From Mactromeris polynyma (taxonomy: Eukaryota; Mollusca; Bivalvia; Venerida; Mactridae), in contig JASFXZ010000056.1 of the NCBI GenBank assembly GCA_032209605.1, positions 1 to 64,000 on the forward strand: 64,000 bases of DNA, read 5' to 3'. Below are positions 47,005-56,972 of the stretch, in pieces. The position numbers were made by a program, and so were the translations under genes. The notes under the pieces were generated by a model. That model was not told the DNA's origin, did no database searches, and worked only from the letters and a program-made list of their open reading frames with translations. Numbering within the stretch: the first letter of the stretch is position 1; the number at the start of each line of letters is the position of its first letter.

Positions 47005-47230
47005 TATTATATTGTTACAGTAAATGCCGTTGCTCAGAGTTATAGCTGTGCTTTAGGTCTTTTAATTGCTAAATGTAAAGAAGTTGGTGGTATGCCATAT
47101 AACGTTTTTACAAAATTGTATGATTCTTTAGTTTGGCCCGTCATTAATTATGGTTCAGCAATGTGGGGAGTTCGATCGTTCTCGTGCATTATTAATGTTT
47201 ACAAGAAAATCATTGATGCAAAGCATCAAA
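47005..47230 (+). pseudogene. LINE reverse transcriptase fragment
   Basis: The plus strand reads SCALGLLIAKCKEVGGMPYN, FTKLYDSLVWPVINYGSAMW, GVRSFSCINVYKK without a stop. This is the conserved part just after the RT catalytic core in CR1/jockey-type LINEs. Both sides are cut off. Confidence 0.75.
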
Positions 47231-47689
47231 GGTCGCCGCTAAAGAATTGAATGATATTTTGTTATTTACATTCTTTTGTACAAAAAACATGTAACTAAAG
47301 CATTACACTCCATTTTAGTAGTATCAAACACGTAAACAAAAACTATTAATCTGTTTACAGACCCAGTTCCAACTTCTCTGTATATATCAAGATCTTTGTT
47401 CACAAAAATAATAATATTTAAAATTACATTCTTTGAATCTTTTACATAAATTCTCATTTAGTTTCTAAATAATTATCTCAGACTATCATGACACTCAAAA
47501 TTTATCAACGGAACACATTTTCTTTTCTGATCCATACGTACGTAAAAAATAAGCTTAGAATAAGCACTACTTTTATCTAAATATTTATTTCATACAGTTA
47601 ACGCATCACTTCTATTTGTTATAATTTGTTATGTAAAAGATTCAAAGAATGCAATTTTAAATATAATTAGGCCACACCAAGTTATTTGT

Positions 47690-47790
47690 TTGTTCTTCGG
47701 ATTTTTCACCCCAAAAAATGGGGCGAGCAAGCGAAAAAAAATATTGTTTTCAAACTGTCATTTATTAAAGCGAGCGAGTGAAAAAATAGT
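47690..47790 (+). repeat. Short repeat with GGGGCGAGCAAGCG words
   Basis: Contains CACCCCAAAAAATGGGG (inverted pair) followed by GCGAGCAAGCG and AGCGAGCGAG. The flanks at 47420-47450 and 47640-47670 are an inverted copy of each other (TTCAAAGAATG-AATTTTAAA). It looks like a small non-autonomous element. Confidence 0.4.
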
Positions 47791-48069
47791 ATATTATGGT
47801 ATCAGTATGAAGCTGAAACCTGTAGTTGCTGGCACCACCCTAAACTATGAATAAACAGCGTGTCACCGTAACAAATTCCTTCTTACTGCAGTTTCTTCTC
47901 CGTTAGTACATGCAAGGAGAAATTATCAGCGATGACTATATGATATAATATTATAATTATGAACTGCCCATTTCAAGAAAATTTCAATAGCACATGTGGA
48001 ATACAGGTAAAACAGTCAACGCGAATACTTTTTCTCCTTCACAGGACATAACGACAGGCAAAGACACAT

Positions 48070-48145
48070 TTTTACCTGTCGCAACAATGTTTACCTGTTG
48101 CAACAATGTTTTACCGGTCACAACAATTTATTACCTGTCGCAATG
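48070..48145 (+). repeat. About 21-bp degenerate tandem array, 4 copies
   Basis: Copies of TTTACCTGTCGCAACAATG with changes (TTGCAACAATG, GGTCACAACAAT). Confidence 0.75.
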
Positions 48146-49160
48146 TTTTGAACAGGATTAACAACTTAAAATCCTTATTTTAAATGTTGTTTTATGTATA
48201 ACCATTATAATTAAGCAAGATTTCTCAGTTTTATTGATCAAGTAAAGGTCATGACTATCTCATCATCATTAAATACTAGCCATGGCCTACCTTCTTCCAC
48301 GAACTAATCAACTTCCGATCAACTGGAAGTCTCGTCTTTTGCTCACTAGATGAATTTGGCAATTTTGGAACCAGTCGGTTTCAGTCATTCGGGGGCTACA
48401 TTACAGCACGCAATAAACAAATATTTAGTGCAGTTTGTCCCCTCAATCCCCAATATTATATAGCATAGGACTTTGTTATTTCAATGTAATCCTTTTTAGT
48501 GTTTCTTTGAAATTGCTTTTATTAGTCTACAAATCATTCCTAATTTAGCTTGTGGGATGATTCAATGTAGCACTGTTATCTTATTTCTTGTCTATTTTAT
48601 TCTTGTTATTCAAAATTAAACAAACATCTCACTATCAATTATTAATTATTCAAATTGAAAGATGAAGACAATGTATACTCCCAAACACAAGTCAATCAAG
48701 TGCAAAAAGCAATACATGTTTCAAACAGTCGGCTGTACATAAAAACTAGGTCACAAATGAAACATAAACTAAACATACAGAGAGGTAAATTGTATGTGAA
48801 TAGTCATAGTACAGACTATGAGACATAAACCATCAGTATATACTTGCGAAAATAATAGTATTCTGAATTTACTATAATAATTTGCATTCCTCGTAAAATA
48901 CGGAGCGGGCGGCATTACGGACCGTACGGTACGGATTTTATCGTATAATAGACCCGAAAACGAAAGTGATTGCATGGTTATCACATACATTGATCTCAGT
49001 CGCTTTTAACAGCATTTATCATCGAAATTGAGTGGAATAAAACATTCGCAAACGGTAAATTTTTCGCCAAAATTAGAAAGTCATACTTTTCGACGGGACC
49101 GCTTTTCGACTATTTGATTTTTCTTGAGCAATTTCCGAAAATAAACGGTGCTAACGTAGA

Positions 49161-49399
49161 CAGCCGTGCGTTCGGTTAAGGCTAACACTCGCACGAGTAA
49201 GAAACTGTGCACGCATTTTGCAACCGAACGCTCTGTTTGCCAAAAAGTACGCGCCCACTGTGAGCCCACTCGCTCGAGCATCTCGGAGGTAGCTAGCGAA
49301 GGGCGCGTACTTTTTGGCAAACAGAGCGTTCGGTTGCAAAAACCATGCACAGTTTCTTAACTCGTGCGAGTGTATTAACCTTAACCGAACGCACGGCTG
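49161..49399. repeat. GC-rich near-perfect hairpin element
   Basis: The arms 49161-49256 and 49301-49399 are reverse complements with only a few changes, around a 44-base loop. Outer ends read CAGCCGTGCGTTCGGTTAAG. Composition is about half GC in a region that is otherwise about 70% AT. It is rich in CG steps. The three overlapping open frames here are an effect of the symmetry. Confidence 0.92.
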
Positions 49400-49587
49400 G
49401 TTTCAAATATTTTATCAGTCACAATAGACCTGACCATTTGAAATCGTGCACCACACGAGGGAATAAATTAAAATATTTTAAAATGAAATAAAATAAAACA
49501 ATAAAAAAATATTACAAATACTTTTTCTGTAAAACTTAATTGTCAGTGGGTAAAATTATCTTGAATCGAATAATCTTGGGAAAAAAA

Positions 49588-49650
49588 TTAAGTCACGTGC
49601 CCGTCCACGTACAAAAAAAGTCACGTGCCCCTCCATGTACAAAAAAATAT
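49588..49650 (+). repeat. Two-copy direct repeat with CACGTG
   Basis: AAGTCACGTGCCCGTCCACG then TAC plus an A run, repeated once with two changes. Each copy has the palindrome CACGTG (E-box core). Confidence 0.7.
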
Positions 49651-49666
49651 CCCATTCCATACAGTA

Positions 49667-49686
49667 CGCCGCACTTCAGTGCGGCG
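49667..49686. other. Perfect short hairpin
   Basis: CGCCGCACTTCAGTGCGGCG: nine-base GC-rich arms with a two-base loop, in AT-rich DNA, within the 6.4-kb element. Confidence 0.7.
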
Positions 49687-50617
49687 ACAATTATTACATT
49701 ACTAACAACTTTTTACAAAACTGATAGATAGTCATTCTTATGTTTTTATGTAAATGTTTCCTTTAAGTCACACGACTAGTTTAAAATGAAATATTTATGT
49801 TAATAGTTTGGCTACACGATAGTGTTATAATATATCGTATACATTTTGTATAATGTTATGTATGAGGTGTATGCTTGTATAGTCTCTTATAACTCTTATT
49901 TGAATCGTTTTGTGCAATGTTTGTATAGTCTTTACTCAATCTCATTAAAATCAGCTCCAGTCGCACACTCCTATACTATACGCTAACAGGATCTGATGAC
50001 TGCACAATACAAGTCACGTTCTTGTGACCTTTGAGTAGCCTATCTAATCGTCGCCTGCAAAATGTTTTGGTATAGAGTTATTAATATTCGTCGATCTCCG
50101 GCGATCTTCGTAAATTATATTTGAGCGTAGATTACCAAGACGTTCCGATTACGATCTTTCGTCAATTTCAATAGGGCTGCGCCCTTGGACACAACCGCAA
50201 CTCCTACACGGCAACATTCTTTGGTTGAAAGGTGTTGTTTGTGTGGTGTTTCGTTTTTGGAAATATCTATAAATGGAAGCGGCAGGAAGGACGTTAAAAA
50301 CAGTATAAAAAGAATCTCCGAGTAAACGATAAAGCCATTTTGAGAAAGACGACAAACACGGTTTTGTAAGGAGAAATTTCATTGGACCACAAACGAGCAC
50401 CTGGTTACGCATATCTATTTTTAGAGAGGTTATTAGAACGTGACCTCTTACGGGGTGTAGTTAGATCATAACAGCGGAAAGTAATGGAGCTAAAGTAGGG
50501 GGCTGATTTCAATGAGATTGAGACTTTACTATATTTATATCTATGTTTTGTACAAAGATGATACTTTTAATAAATAAATATATATATCAACTTTGATTGA
50601 TCAGTTGATATTCTTAC

Positions 50618-50690
50618 ATCGTGCTAAGTACTTGACTGTTGAACTATATACAAGTATATCGTGCTAAGTACTTGACTGTTGAACTACATT
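50618..50690 (+). repeat. Two-copy direct repeat
   Basis: CGTGCTAAGTACTTGACTGT followed by TGAACTA occurs twice, about 39 bases apart. Confidence 0.8.
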
Positions 50691-50861
50691 GTATTTAATA
50701 TATTTATGTACGTATTTGACAAACAAGCGTTAAGTAGTTCATTAAATACTTAATAAACACTAGAAGCGAAATTTTAAACAATAAGGAAAACTTCCTTGTC
50801 AAATCCGATGTAATGACTGGTATGAATTCGACCGGAAATTTATTTGATTTGAATCATTAAG

Positions 50862-51012
50862 ATGTACAATCATTCAATGAAATAATGACCTGAACCTTAG
50901 GTACAAGTATGAAAAAGCATCAAAATGAAAAAAAACTCTACAAACCGGAAACCTCTGCAAACCGGAATTTTCAACCGGTCCCGAAGGTGTCCGGTTTATG
51001 GAGGTTCCACTG
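50862..51012 (-). repeat. Right TIR of the 6.4-kb element
   Basis: The reverse complement reads CAGTGGAACCTCCATAAACC and follows the left TIR for about 150 bases. TA follows at 51013-51014. Confidence 0.85.
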
Positions 51013-51069
51013 TATTACACTGTACACAGTACAATATAATATTCTAGTACACACCCTTGACAAAGGATG

Positions 51070-51535
51070 ACTTTATAACAATGTTTTAATAAGTGTGAGG
51101 TTGGCTAGCCGTTCAATCGATTTGAACCACCTGTAGTTTTACTGACAGTTCCAAGGCTGTAATTCTCTGTATGTTTTTTATTTCTGTTTGTGTTTTGAAT
51201 GTATGTTATATTTCCCTTTCCAATGTGCAATTCTTTCACTTTATATAGTGTTCATGTTATTGTATGCCCAGTTTCGGCCTATTGTTGCCAGCTGTCTTGA
51301 CTTGTGATATTTTCCATCCATTAACCCCCCCCCCCCCAATTCACTGTTTGTCCTCTTTGATTCTCCTAGTTATTCCTTATAGTCGACCACGCCATTCCTT
51401 GCGCATATATTCCCTGACGTTTGTACCCGTGAACCTCCTCAAGTGCCTTACGTTTTATGAACTGTTTTTTTCCCGTAGGTCTGACTGGGGAGGCACTGTC
51501 TTATGCATGTGGCGTTCCCTGTAGCAACTTATTAT
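51070..51535 (+). repeat. Interspersed repeat family, longest copy (inverted)
   Basis: 51080-51400 matches the reverse complement of 38590-38945. The end 51485-51535 matches the reverse complement of the GCTACAGGGAACGTCACAT modules elsewhere. Between them a CTCCTCAAGTGCC block matches the 21735/30725 copies. This copy therefore links the separate modules into one family. A C run lies near 51327-51338. Confidence 0.8.
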
Positions 51536-53254
51536 CTCTCTTTGCATATCCAGGGTTGTCATCAGGTTCCAAGAAAGTTTATGAGTGGAAGGGCATTGTT
51601 CCGACACTGAATAATTGAAATATTGTCATGGATTTAAAAATTTAATTGACAAAATCTCAGAGCATTACTTTAATTGACAGGTACAATGTCACACCGGGAA
51701 AACTACAGAGATCGTTCTTTTAGAGGATGTAACATATTGATCATTTTTATTTAACTTATTAAACGATTATTTGGGTTTTAGATGACGAGTTTAATAAAAT
51801 TAAATTGAATGTAAGATTCTATTTATAACATAACAGCAGAAACAGCTGTTTTTGTCCAACATTATCTTAACCTCCTGTAGTATGTGCAAGATCTGAAGGC
51901 ACACTGACATTGACAATACGTCATTGGTTGGTTCAGTCCATATACAATTGCAGGTTAGTTCAATGATATGATCATGTAGGAGCATTATCAGATCTTGAAA
52001 GAGAACATTTACGTGCATAGATATCAAATCAGCGTGTTTATTACATAGCGTAATGAATACGCATCAGAATCTCAACGCAGACTTACCGGGCTCGTATCTT
52101 GAAATTCATATGTTTTCATAAATTATTTTTAGTGCGAATATTTCATGCTTTTCACGAAATATGTGTGGGTGTATCGCAGCAAACTAAATGAATATATGTA
52201 AACATAAACTATTTTGGCAGAAGGGATTAAACAGAGTTTCGTGATGCCGCAGCAAGACAGATACATTGGACGGAGTCGCGAATTAAAAGGACGGCAGTGA
52301 AAAATGTTTCAAGAAAAACAATAAGTTACAAGTAAAATATCACTGGATTGCTTTGATCTCCCTGTGGTTCGCAATACAGTAAGGGATATGACTTTAAACA
52401 AGATTTATCAGCCATTTTAATAAGTCCAGTACAGACAGTACTGATGAACCATGCTTAACTGAATATACAAGCTAAAGCAAACGTTTGCAAACGAGTTTGT
52501 TCAATATTGCTATGATTATGTTATTGTTTTAATTGTTCAAAATAAAACGAATATATATATGATGATAACAAAGAAAATTTATGAATGGAAATAACTATAA
52601 CTTAATAATTTACTGATAGAAAGATAAATCAAGAATAAATATTTTCTAGAAGTATAAAATATTCTATAACTGTGAACAAAAATATATGTGAGGCTGGAAT
52701 TAGTAACCTATAGATTGCTAAGTGATTAATCACCTGATTGAGCACATGTAAGTTCATACTTAAATCATTTTTCATGTTTCGAAAAGGTTTTACGACACAA
52801 GCGTTTATTGACCGAAACTTTAAATGATCATCCCTTGTTATTCAAAGTGAAACCGTCGGCTAATGATCATAAGTAAATATTATTGTGCCACCGCAACTTG
52901 GCCCTACTATATATACAAGCAAAATATGTCTCGTTTTATTTCTAGCTTAGCCAAGCTCATATGTCATTACGCTGTAATTTCCCTACATAAATCTTGGACG
53001 TCCGAACAACGCAGGCAGCGTTAATAATTTAAAGGTGCTGTTATTGTAAATCAAATTACTGCCCCTAGTTGTTTTCAAAACACACGCATTACGACAGTGA
53101 TTAAAATTTCTATAAAAATGTTTATAAATTGTAATTAATTTATGTTTAATTGACAGTGACATGTAGTTCCACTGGGCCGGGTGCTGCAGTTTTGTCAAGA
53201 TGTGTTTCTATTCTGCATTATGTCCGTCTCTTCATTGTTCAATATGAAATATGG
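51536..53254. other. Non-coding stretch
   Basis: About 1.7 kb. I see no gene or clear repeat. Confidence 0.45.
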
Positions 53255-53630
53255 AATTTGACAACAAGTGGTCTTTGTTCAGAATAAGCATTAAATTTGG
53301 ACTTTGACAACAAATGGTCTATGTTCAGGGTAGACAACACATTTAGACTTTGACAAAAAGTGGTCTATGTCCAGGGTAATCAACACATTTAGACTTTGAC
53401 AAAAAGTGGTCTATGTTCAGGGTAGACAACACATTTAGACTTTGACAAAAAGTGGTCTATGTCCAGGGTAATCAACACATTTAGACTTTGACAAAAAGTG
53501 GTCAATGTTCAGGGTAGACAACACAATTAGACTTTGACAAAAAGTGGTCTATGTTCAGGGTAGACTACACATTTAGACTTTGACAACAAGCGTACTATGT
53601 TCAAGGTAGGCAAAACAATTTGGAATTTGA
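53255..53630 (+). repeat. 46-bp tandem array, about 8 copies
   Basis: The unit contains TTTGACAAAAAGTGGTCTAT then GTTCAGGGTAGACAACACAT. Two sub-types alternate (TTCAGGGTAGAC and TCCAGGGTAATC) in the middle copies, so a two-unit block was duplicated. Edge copies are more diverged. Confidence 0.95.
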
Positions 53631-54002
53631 CAATTGTATATAAATTGTACCAAAAGAGGCTGCAATGCTCAGGAACGCAATACGACAAATAGAATAATAA
53701 TATAACTATAAATTATACACAGCATATCTTTTTAGATCCAGTAATAAAAGAAACAGGCTTCATCTAATTTTGACGATTTTTCACATTATAATTTGATGAC
53801 AGGAACGAATCTATTTGTGTTTTGAGCCTTTCTCTGAGACATCTTAATATGTATAGAAGGAGTCATCTTGTTATGAATGGAAACAAACTAGATCTTGTAA
53901 TTCGACATACAACAGCAACTGTATGTTTACTGACACAACATAAGGTACAGAATCCAATGTACAATAGTCAACAACTGACATCTTCTGTATATATATACGT
54001 TT
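53631..54002. other. Non-coding stretch
   Basis: No gene seen. Ends at the target-site duplication of the LINE. Confidence 0.4.
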
Positions 54003-54014
54003 TAGTTCGTTATT

Positions 54015-54017
<3 letters not shown>
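54003..54017 (+). repeat. Target-site duplication, left copy
   Basis: TAGTTCGTTATTGTT, identical to 58287-58301. The last two Ts are shared with the T run. Confidence 0.88.

Positions 54018-54051
<34 letters not shown>
54018..54051 (-). other. Poly(A) tail of the LINE
   Basis: 34 uninterrupted Ts on the plus strand after excluding the two in the duplication. It directly follows the 3' UTR with its AATAAA. Confidence 0.9.
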
Positions 54052-54055
<4 letters not shown>

Positions 54056-54281
54056 GATAACTTTTATTTTTCAAGTATTGTACAAAGCAGTGAACATACA
54101 TAATTACATGATATAATTGTACATAGCAAAGTTGTCAGTTATCATATAATTGTATAATGTACAGAAAAGTATATACAGCGTGTGTGAGTAGAAAATAAAA
54201 AAATAGAAAAACATAAAAATTGAGCTTTTAAAATTTTGATCGTCCATTCTGCCAAAAATAACAAAAATCATGCATGATATT

Positions 54282-55121
54282 TTAAGTAAGTGGTATGAGA
54301 AAATTCCATCTCAGGATAAAATTATCAAGTTTGTTTTGCATAGTTGCTATCATTTTTTCAATCTCGATGCGCCTGTACAGATATAGTTTAAAAGAGTCGA
54401 TTTCCGGTATTTTTTTAGTGTATTTGCATTTATGGATGTAGTATTTTGCTAATATTAAAATGTAGTTGATAACGTTTTTATTTTCATCTTTACTTGGGTT
54501 TTCAAGTCCAAAAGACACTTCCATATAATTAAGGTTGCCTACTTGTAATCCTTTATTTGTGAGAAATATTTTAATTCCGGTCCAAAACTGTTGAGTAATG
54601 TTGCATTCCCAGAACATCTGTTTTTGAGATTCTATGTTCATAGAACAAAAATCACATAATCTTGTATTGGTAAGGTTACATCTGTAAAGGTAGCAGTTAT
54701 TTGGAATTATTTTCATTAAATATTTATATTGAAATTCTCGTAGTTTTGTATCAACAGTACATTTAACAGGGATAGTGAAAATATGTTTCCAATTTATTTC
54801 ATTTTCTGCGAGTTCTTTGTTCCATTTTTCAGTTTGCTTGTTCTTTATTTGTTTAGATTTTAGCTGTAAATCATATATTACTTTATTCGGTTTCATTTTG
54901 TTTTTAATTTCATCAATAAGATGTTTGGTTTCAGGAATATTATTTTGATCTTCCCATAGTTGAGTGTTCCATTGTCTGTTAATTGCTGCTTTCAGAGTTA
55001 AATATTTTAAAAAATCGCCCTTGTGGATACCATATTTCTGATGCATTTGTTCAAATGTAAGGAATTGTTTAGTTTGGGAGTCACAAATGTGTTCTATGTA
55101 TATAATATTTTTTCTATCCAC
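54282..55121 (-). CDS. LINE ORF2 C-terminal segment
   Basis: About 279 residues after the RT domain, with blocks IIYIEHICD, LTFEQMHQKYGIHKGDFL, TKLREFQYKYLMKI and a cysteine cluster (RCNLT..RLCDFCSMN..FWECN) at the usual place of the C-terminal zinc-knuckle of L1/Tx1-type ORF2. The frame is offset from the RT frame by small indels between about 55115 and 55155 (A-run regions); a third frame there reads FLYKPWIEK, so two shifts occurred. Ends at the TAA/TGA near 54282. Confidence 0.82.
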   Translation of the reverse strand: MDRKNIIYIEHICDSQTKQFLTFEQMHQKYGIHKGDFLKYLTLKAAINRQWNTQLWEDQNNIPETKHLIDEIKNKMKPNKVIYDLQLKSKQIKNKQTEKWNKELAENEINWKHIFTIPVKCTVDTKLREFQYKYLMKIIPNNCYLYRCNLTNTRLCDFCSMNIESQKQMFWECNITQQFWTGIKIFLTNKGLQVGNLNYMEVSFGLENPSKDENKNVINYILILAKYYIHKCKYTKKIPEIDSFKLYLYRRIEIEKMIATMQNKLDNFILRWNFLIPLT

Positions 55122-56955
55122 GGTTTATAGAGAAACATGTTTGTTTTAAATTTGAGTTATTCCATATTATTTCTTTTGATATGTTTTGTGAAGATTGTGT
55201 AAAGTTGATTGTTGACCATGATGCTAGTATCTCTTTAAGAAACTTGAACTTGATATTTAATTTTTCAACATCGGCGAAGCAAGTATTATATTTAAATATG
55301 TTTTCCCCATATTTTTCAAGCTCTTTGTTATAGATGATATTCCATTTCGCATCATTTTTGTCTACTATTCTCTTAACCCAGCTAGCTTTAATTGATGTTA
55401 AAAAAGAATCAATATCTAACATTTTTAGGCCTGCATTTTCGTATGTTTGAATAATTGTATTTCTCGATATTTTATCTGGCGTAGAGTCCCAAAGAAAGTC
55501 AAACATTGCATTTTTTATTGTTTTTATTCTCTTTTCATCAGGAGTTATTAAAACGGTCAGTGGGTATACTAGTTTTGGGAGTGCAAACGACTTGATGACT
55601 GTAATTTTTCCAATAATAGATAGTTTCCATCTTTTCCATTTATATAGTGTATGTTGGAAGGCATCTATTTTGGGGTCTAAGTTAAGTTTTAGTATTTTGG
55701 AAGTGTCATTTGAGAAGTGAATTCCAAGAGTGGATGCTTCATTTGAAGTCCAATTAAATTTCTTTGATTTACAAAATTTGATATCTGTATGGCGCAATGA
55801 TCCTATTGTTAAAACAGTACATTTTGATGCGTTTAATTTAAGACCTGAAGTTTGATTAAATTTATCAAAGCTTTTTATTAGATTCAAAAAGGAGCTTTCG
55901 GAGCCATCCAGGAAGAAACTTGCATCATCTGCAAAAAGTGTTTGTTTAACTTCGGTATTATTAATGTTTAGCCCTTTGATGTTTTGATTATTGTTTATAT
56001 AGATTGAAAGAATTTCTATACATACAACAAAAAGGTATGGTGAAAGAGGACAACCTTGTCTCACTCCTTTTTTTATCTGGAAGAATTTTGTGAAGTGTCC
56101 ATTATTAGAAATACAACTTTTTGCGTCCCTGTAGAAAAGTTTAATCCACGTTATAAAAGATTTGCCAAAGTTAAAATATTCTAAACATTTAAACAGAAAA
56201 GAATGGTCTACACTATCAAATGCTTTTTGAAAGTCTGAGAAAAATATCATACCTTCTTCGTTATTTTCATTTACAGTTTCAATAACGTCATTTAATAACC
56301 GTACGTTTTCACCAATATAGCGTCCTTTGATGAAGCCGGTTTGATCATTGTTGATTATTTGATTTAAGACTTTTTTCATTCTATTTGCTATAGTTTTTGA
56401 CGCAATTTTATAATCAATATTTAAGAGGGATATTGGTCGCCAATTGTTTAAATCGGTTAGTATTTTGTCTTTTTTTGGTAGTTGAGTAATTATACTTTGC
56501 TTTTGTAGTTCAGTTAAGTTGTCGTTTTCTAAGGAGTAGTTAAAAGAATTGATTAAGTATTTTTTAATATCACTCCAGAAAATTTTGTAAAATTCAGCCG
56601 TAAGACCATCAGACCCCGGGCTTTTCATATTCTGTATTTCTTTAAGGGCTAAACCACATTCATATTCAGTCATGTACATGTACCCTTCACATGTTTGTTT
56701 TTGTTCGTCATTTAGTTGTTTATGTTCGTCAGGGAAAAAATCTGTCAAGTCATTCAAGTTATCGTCTTTTTTGTACAAATTGCTATAGAATGAGTATATT
56801 TTGTTCATAATTTCAGTTTGATTAACTATATTTGAACCTTTGTCTATGAGTTTGGTTATTATCTTTTCCTTAGATCTTTTCTTTTCTAGAGTTGCAAAAT
56901 ATTTTGTATTTTTTTCGGCTCCTTCAATCCATTTAGCTTTTGTTCTTAATAACAT
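55114..56955 (-). CDS. LINE ORF2 reverse transcriptase segment
   Basis: The frame is open from the shift site at about 56989 and has its first Met at 56955 (613 residues from there). RT blocks in order: NWRPISLLNIDYKI (171-184), QTGFIKGRYI (205-214), SDFQKAFDSVD (240-250, first catalytic Asp), RQGCPLSPYLF (299-309), LFADDASFFLDG (340-351, catalytic DD), then the thumb block GKITVIKSFALPKLVYPLTV. It primes cDNA synthesis at the nicked target. All catalytic residues are present. The style of the thumb block places it near L1/Tx1. It lies one base out of frame with the endonuclease segment. Confidence 0.92.
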   Translation of the reverse strand: MLLRTKAKWIEGAEKNTKYFATLEKKRSKEKIITKLIDKGSNIVNQTEIMNKIYSFYSNLYKKDDNLNDLTDFFPDEHKQLNDEQKQTCEGYMYMTEYECGLALKEIQNMKSPGSDGLTAEFYKIFWSDIKKYLINSFNYSLENDNLTELQKQSIITQLPKKDKILTDLNNWRPISLLNIDYKIASKTIANRMKKVLNQIINNDQTGFIKGRYIGENVRLLNDVIETVNENNEEGMIFFSDFQKAFDSVDHSFLFKCLEYFNFGKSFITWIKLFYRDAKSCISNNGHFTKFFQIKKGVRQGCPLSPYLFVVCIEILSIYINNNQNIKGLNINNTEVKQTLFADDASFFLDGSESSFLNLIKSFDKFNQTSGLKLNASKCTVLTIGSLRHTDIKFCKSKKFNWTSNEASTLGIHFSNDTSKILKLNLDPKIDAFQHTLYKWKRWKLSIIGKITVIKSFALPKLVYPLTVLITPDEKRIKTIKNAMFDFLWDSTPDKISRNTIIQTYENAGLKMLDIDSFLTSIKASWVKRIVDKNDAKWNIIYNKELEKYGENIFKYNTCFADVEKLNIKFKFLKEILASWSTINFTQSSQNISKEIIWNNSNLKQTCFSINRG

Positions 56956-56972
56956 GCCTTTAATTTTTTCAT

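Larger units (their letters stand above)
44577..51014. mobile_element. 6.4-kb TIR element with TA target duplication (pogo/Tigger-like ends)
   Basis: TA precedes CAGTGGAACCTCCCTAAACC at 44579. The reverse complement of a near-identical sequence ends at 51012 and is followed by TA. Similarity continues about 150 bases inward (blocks ACCGGTTG, ATTCCGGTTTGCAGAGGTTT, CATTTTGATGCT, GGTTCAGGTCAT, ATTTCATTGAAT). TA duplication with CAGTGGAACC ends fits the pogo/Tigger group of Tc1/mariner elements. No transposase frame was recognised. The interior instead carries LINE scraps, a hairpin and other repeats, so it is a large non-autonomous or much-invaded copy. Two related termini that happen to face each other is the alternative. 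Confidence 0.75.

Noticed and set aside
49081..49360. Three overlapping open frames around 49.1-49.4 kb
   Set aside because: They run through the hairpin on both strands; symmetry and GC content explain their openness.
50149..50412. An 87-residue minus-strand frame with a Cys pair near the right end of the 6.4-kb element
   Set aside because: No family recognised, the start is arbitrary and no splice or promoter context is seen.
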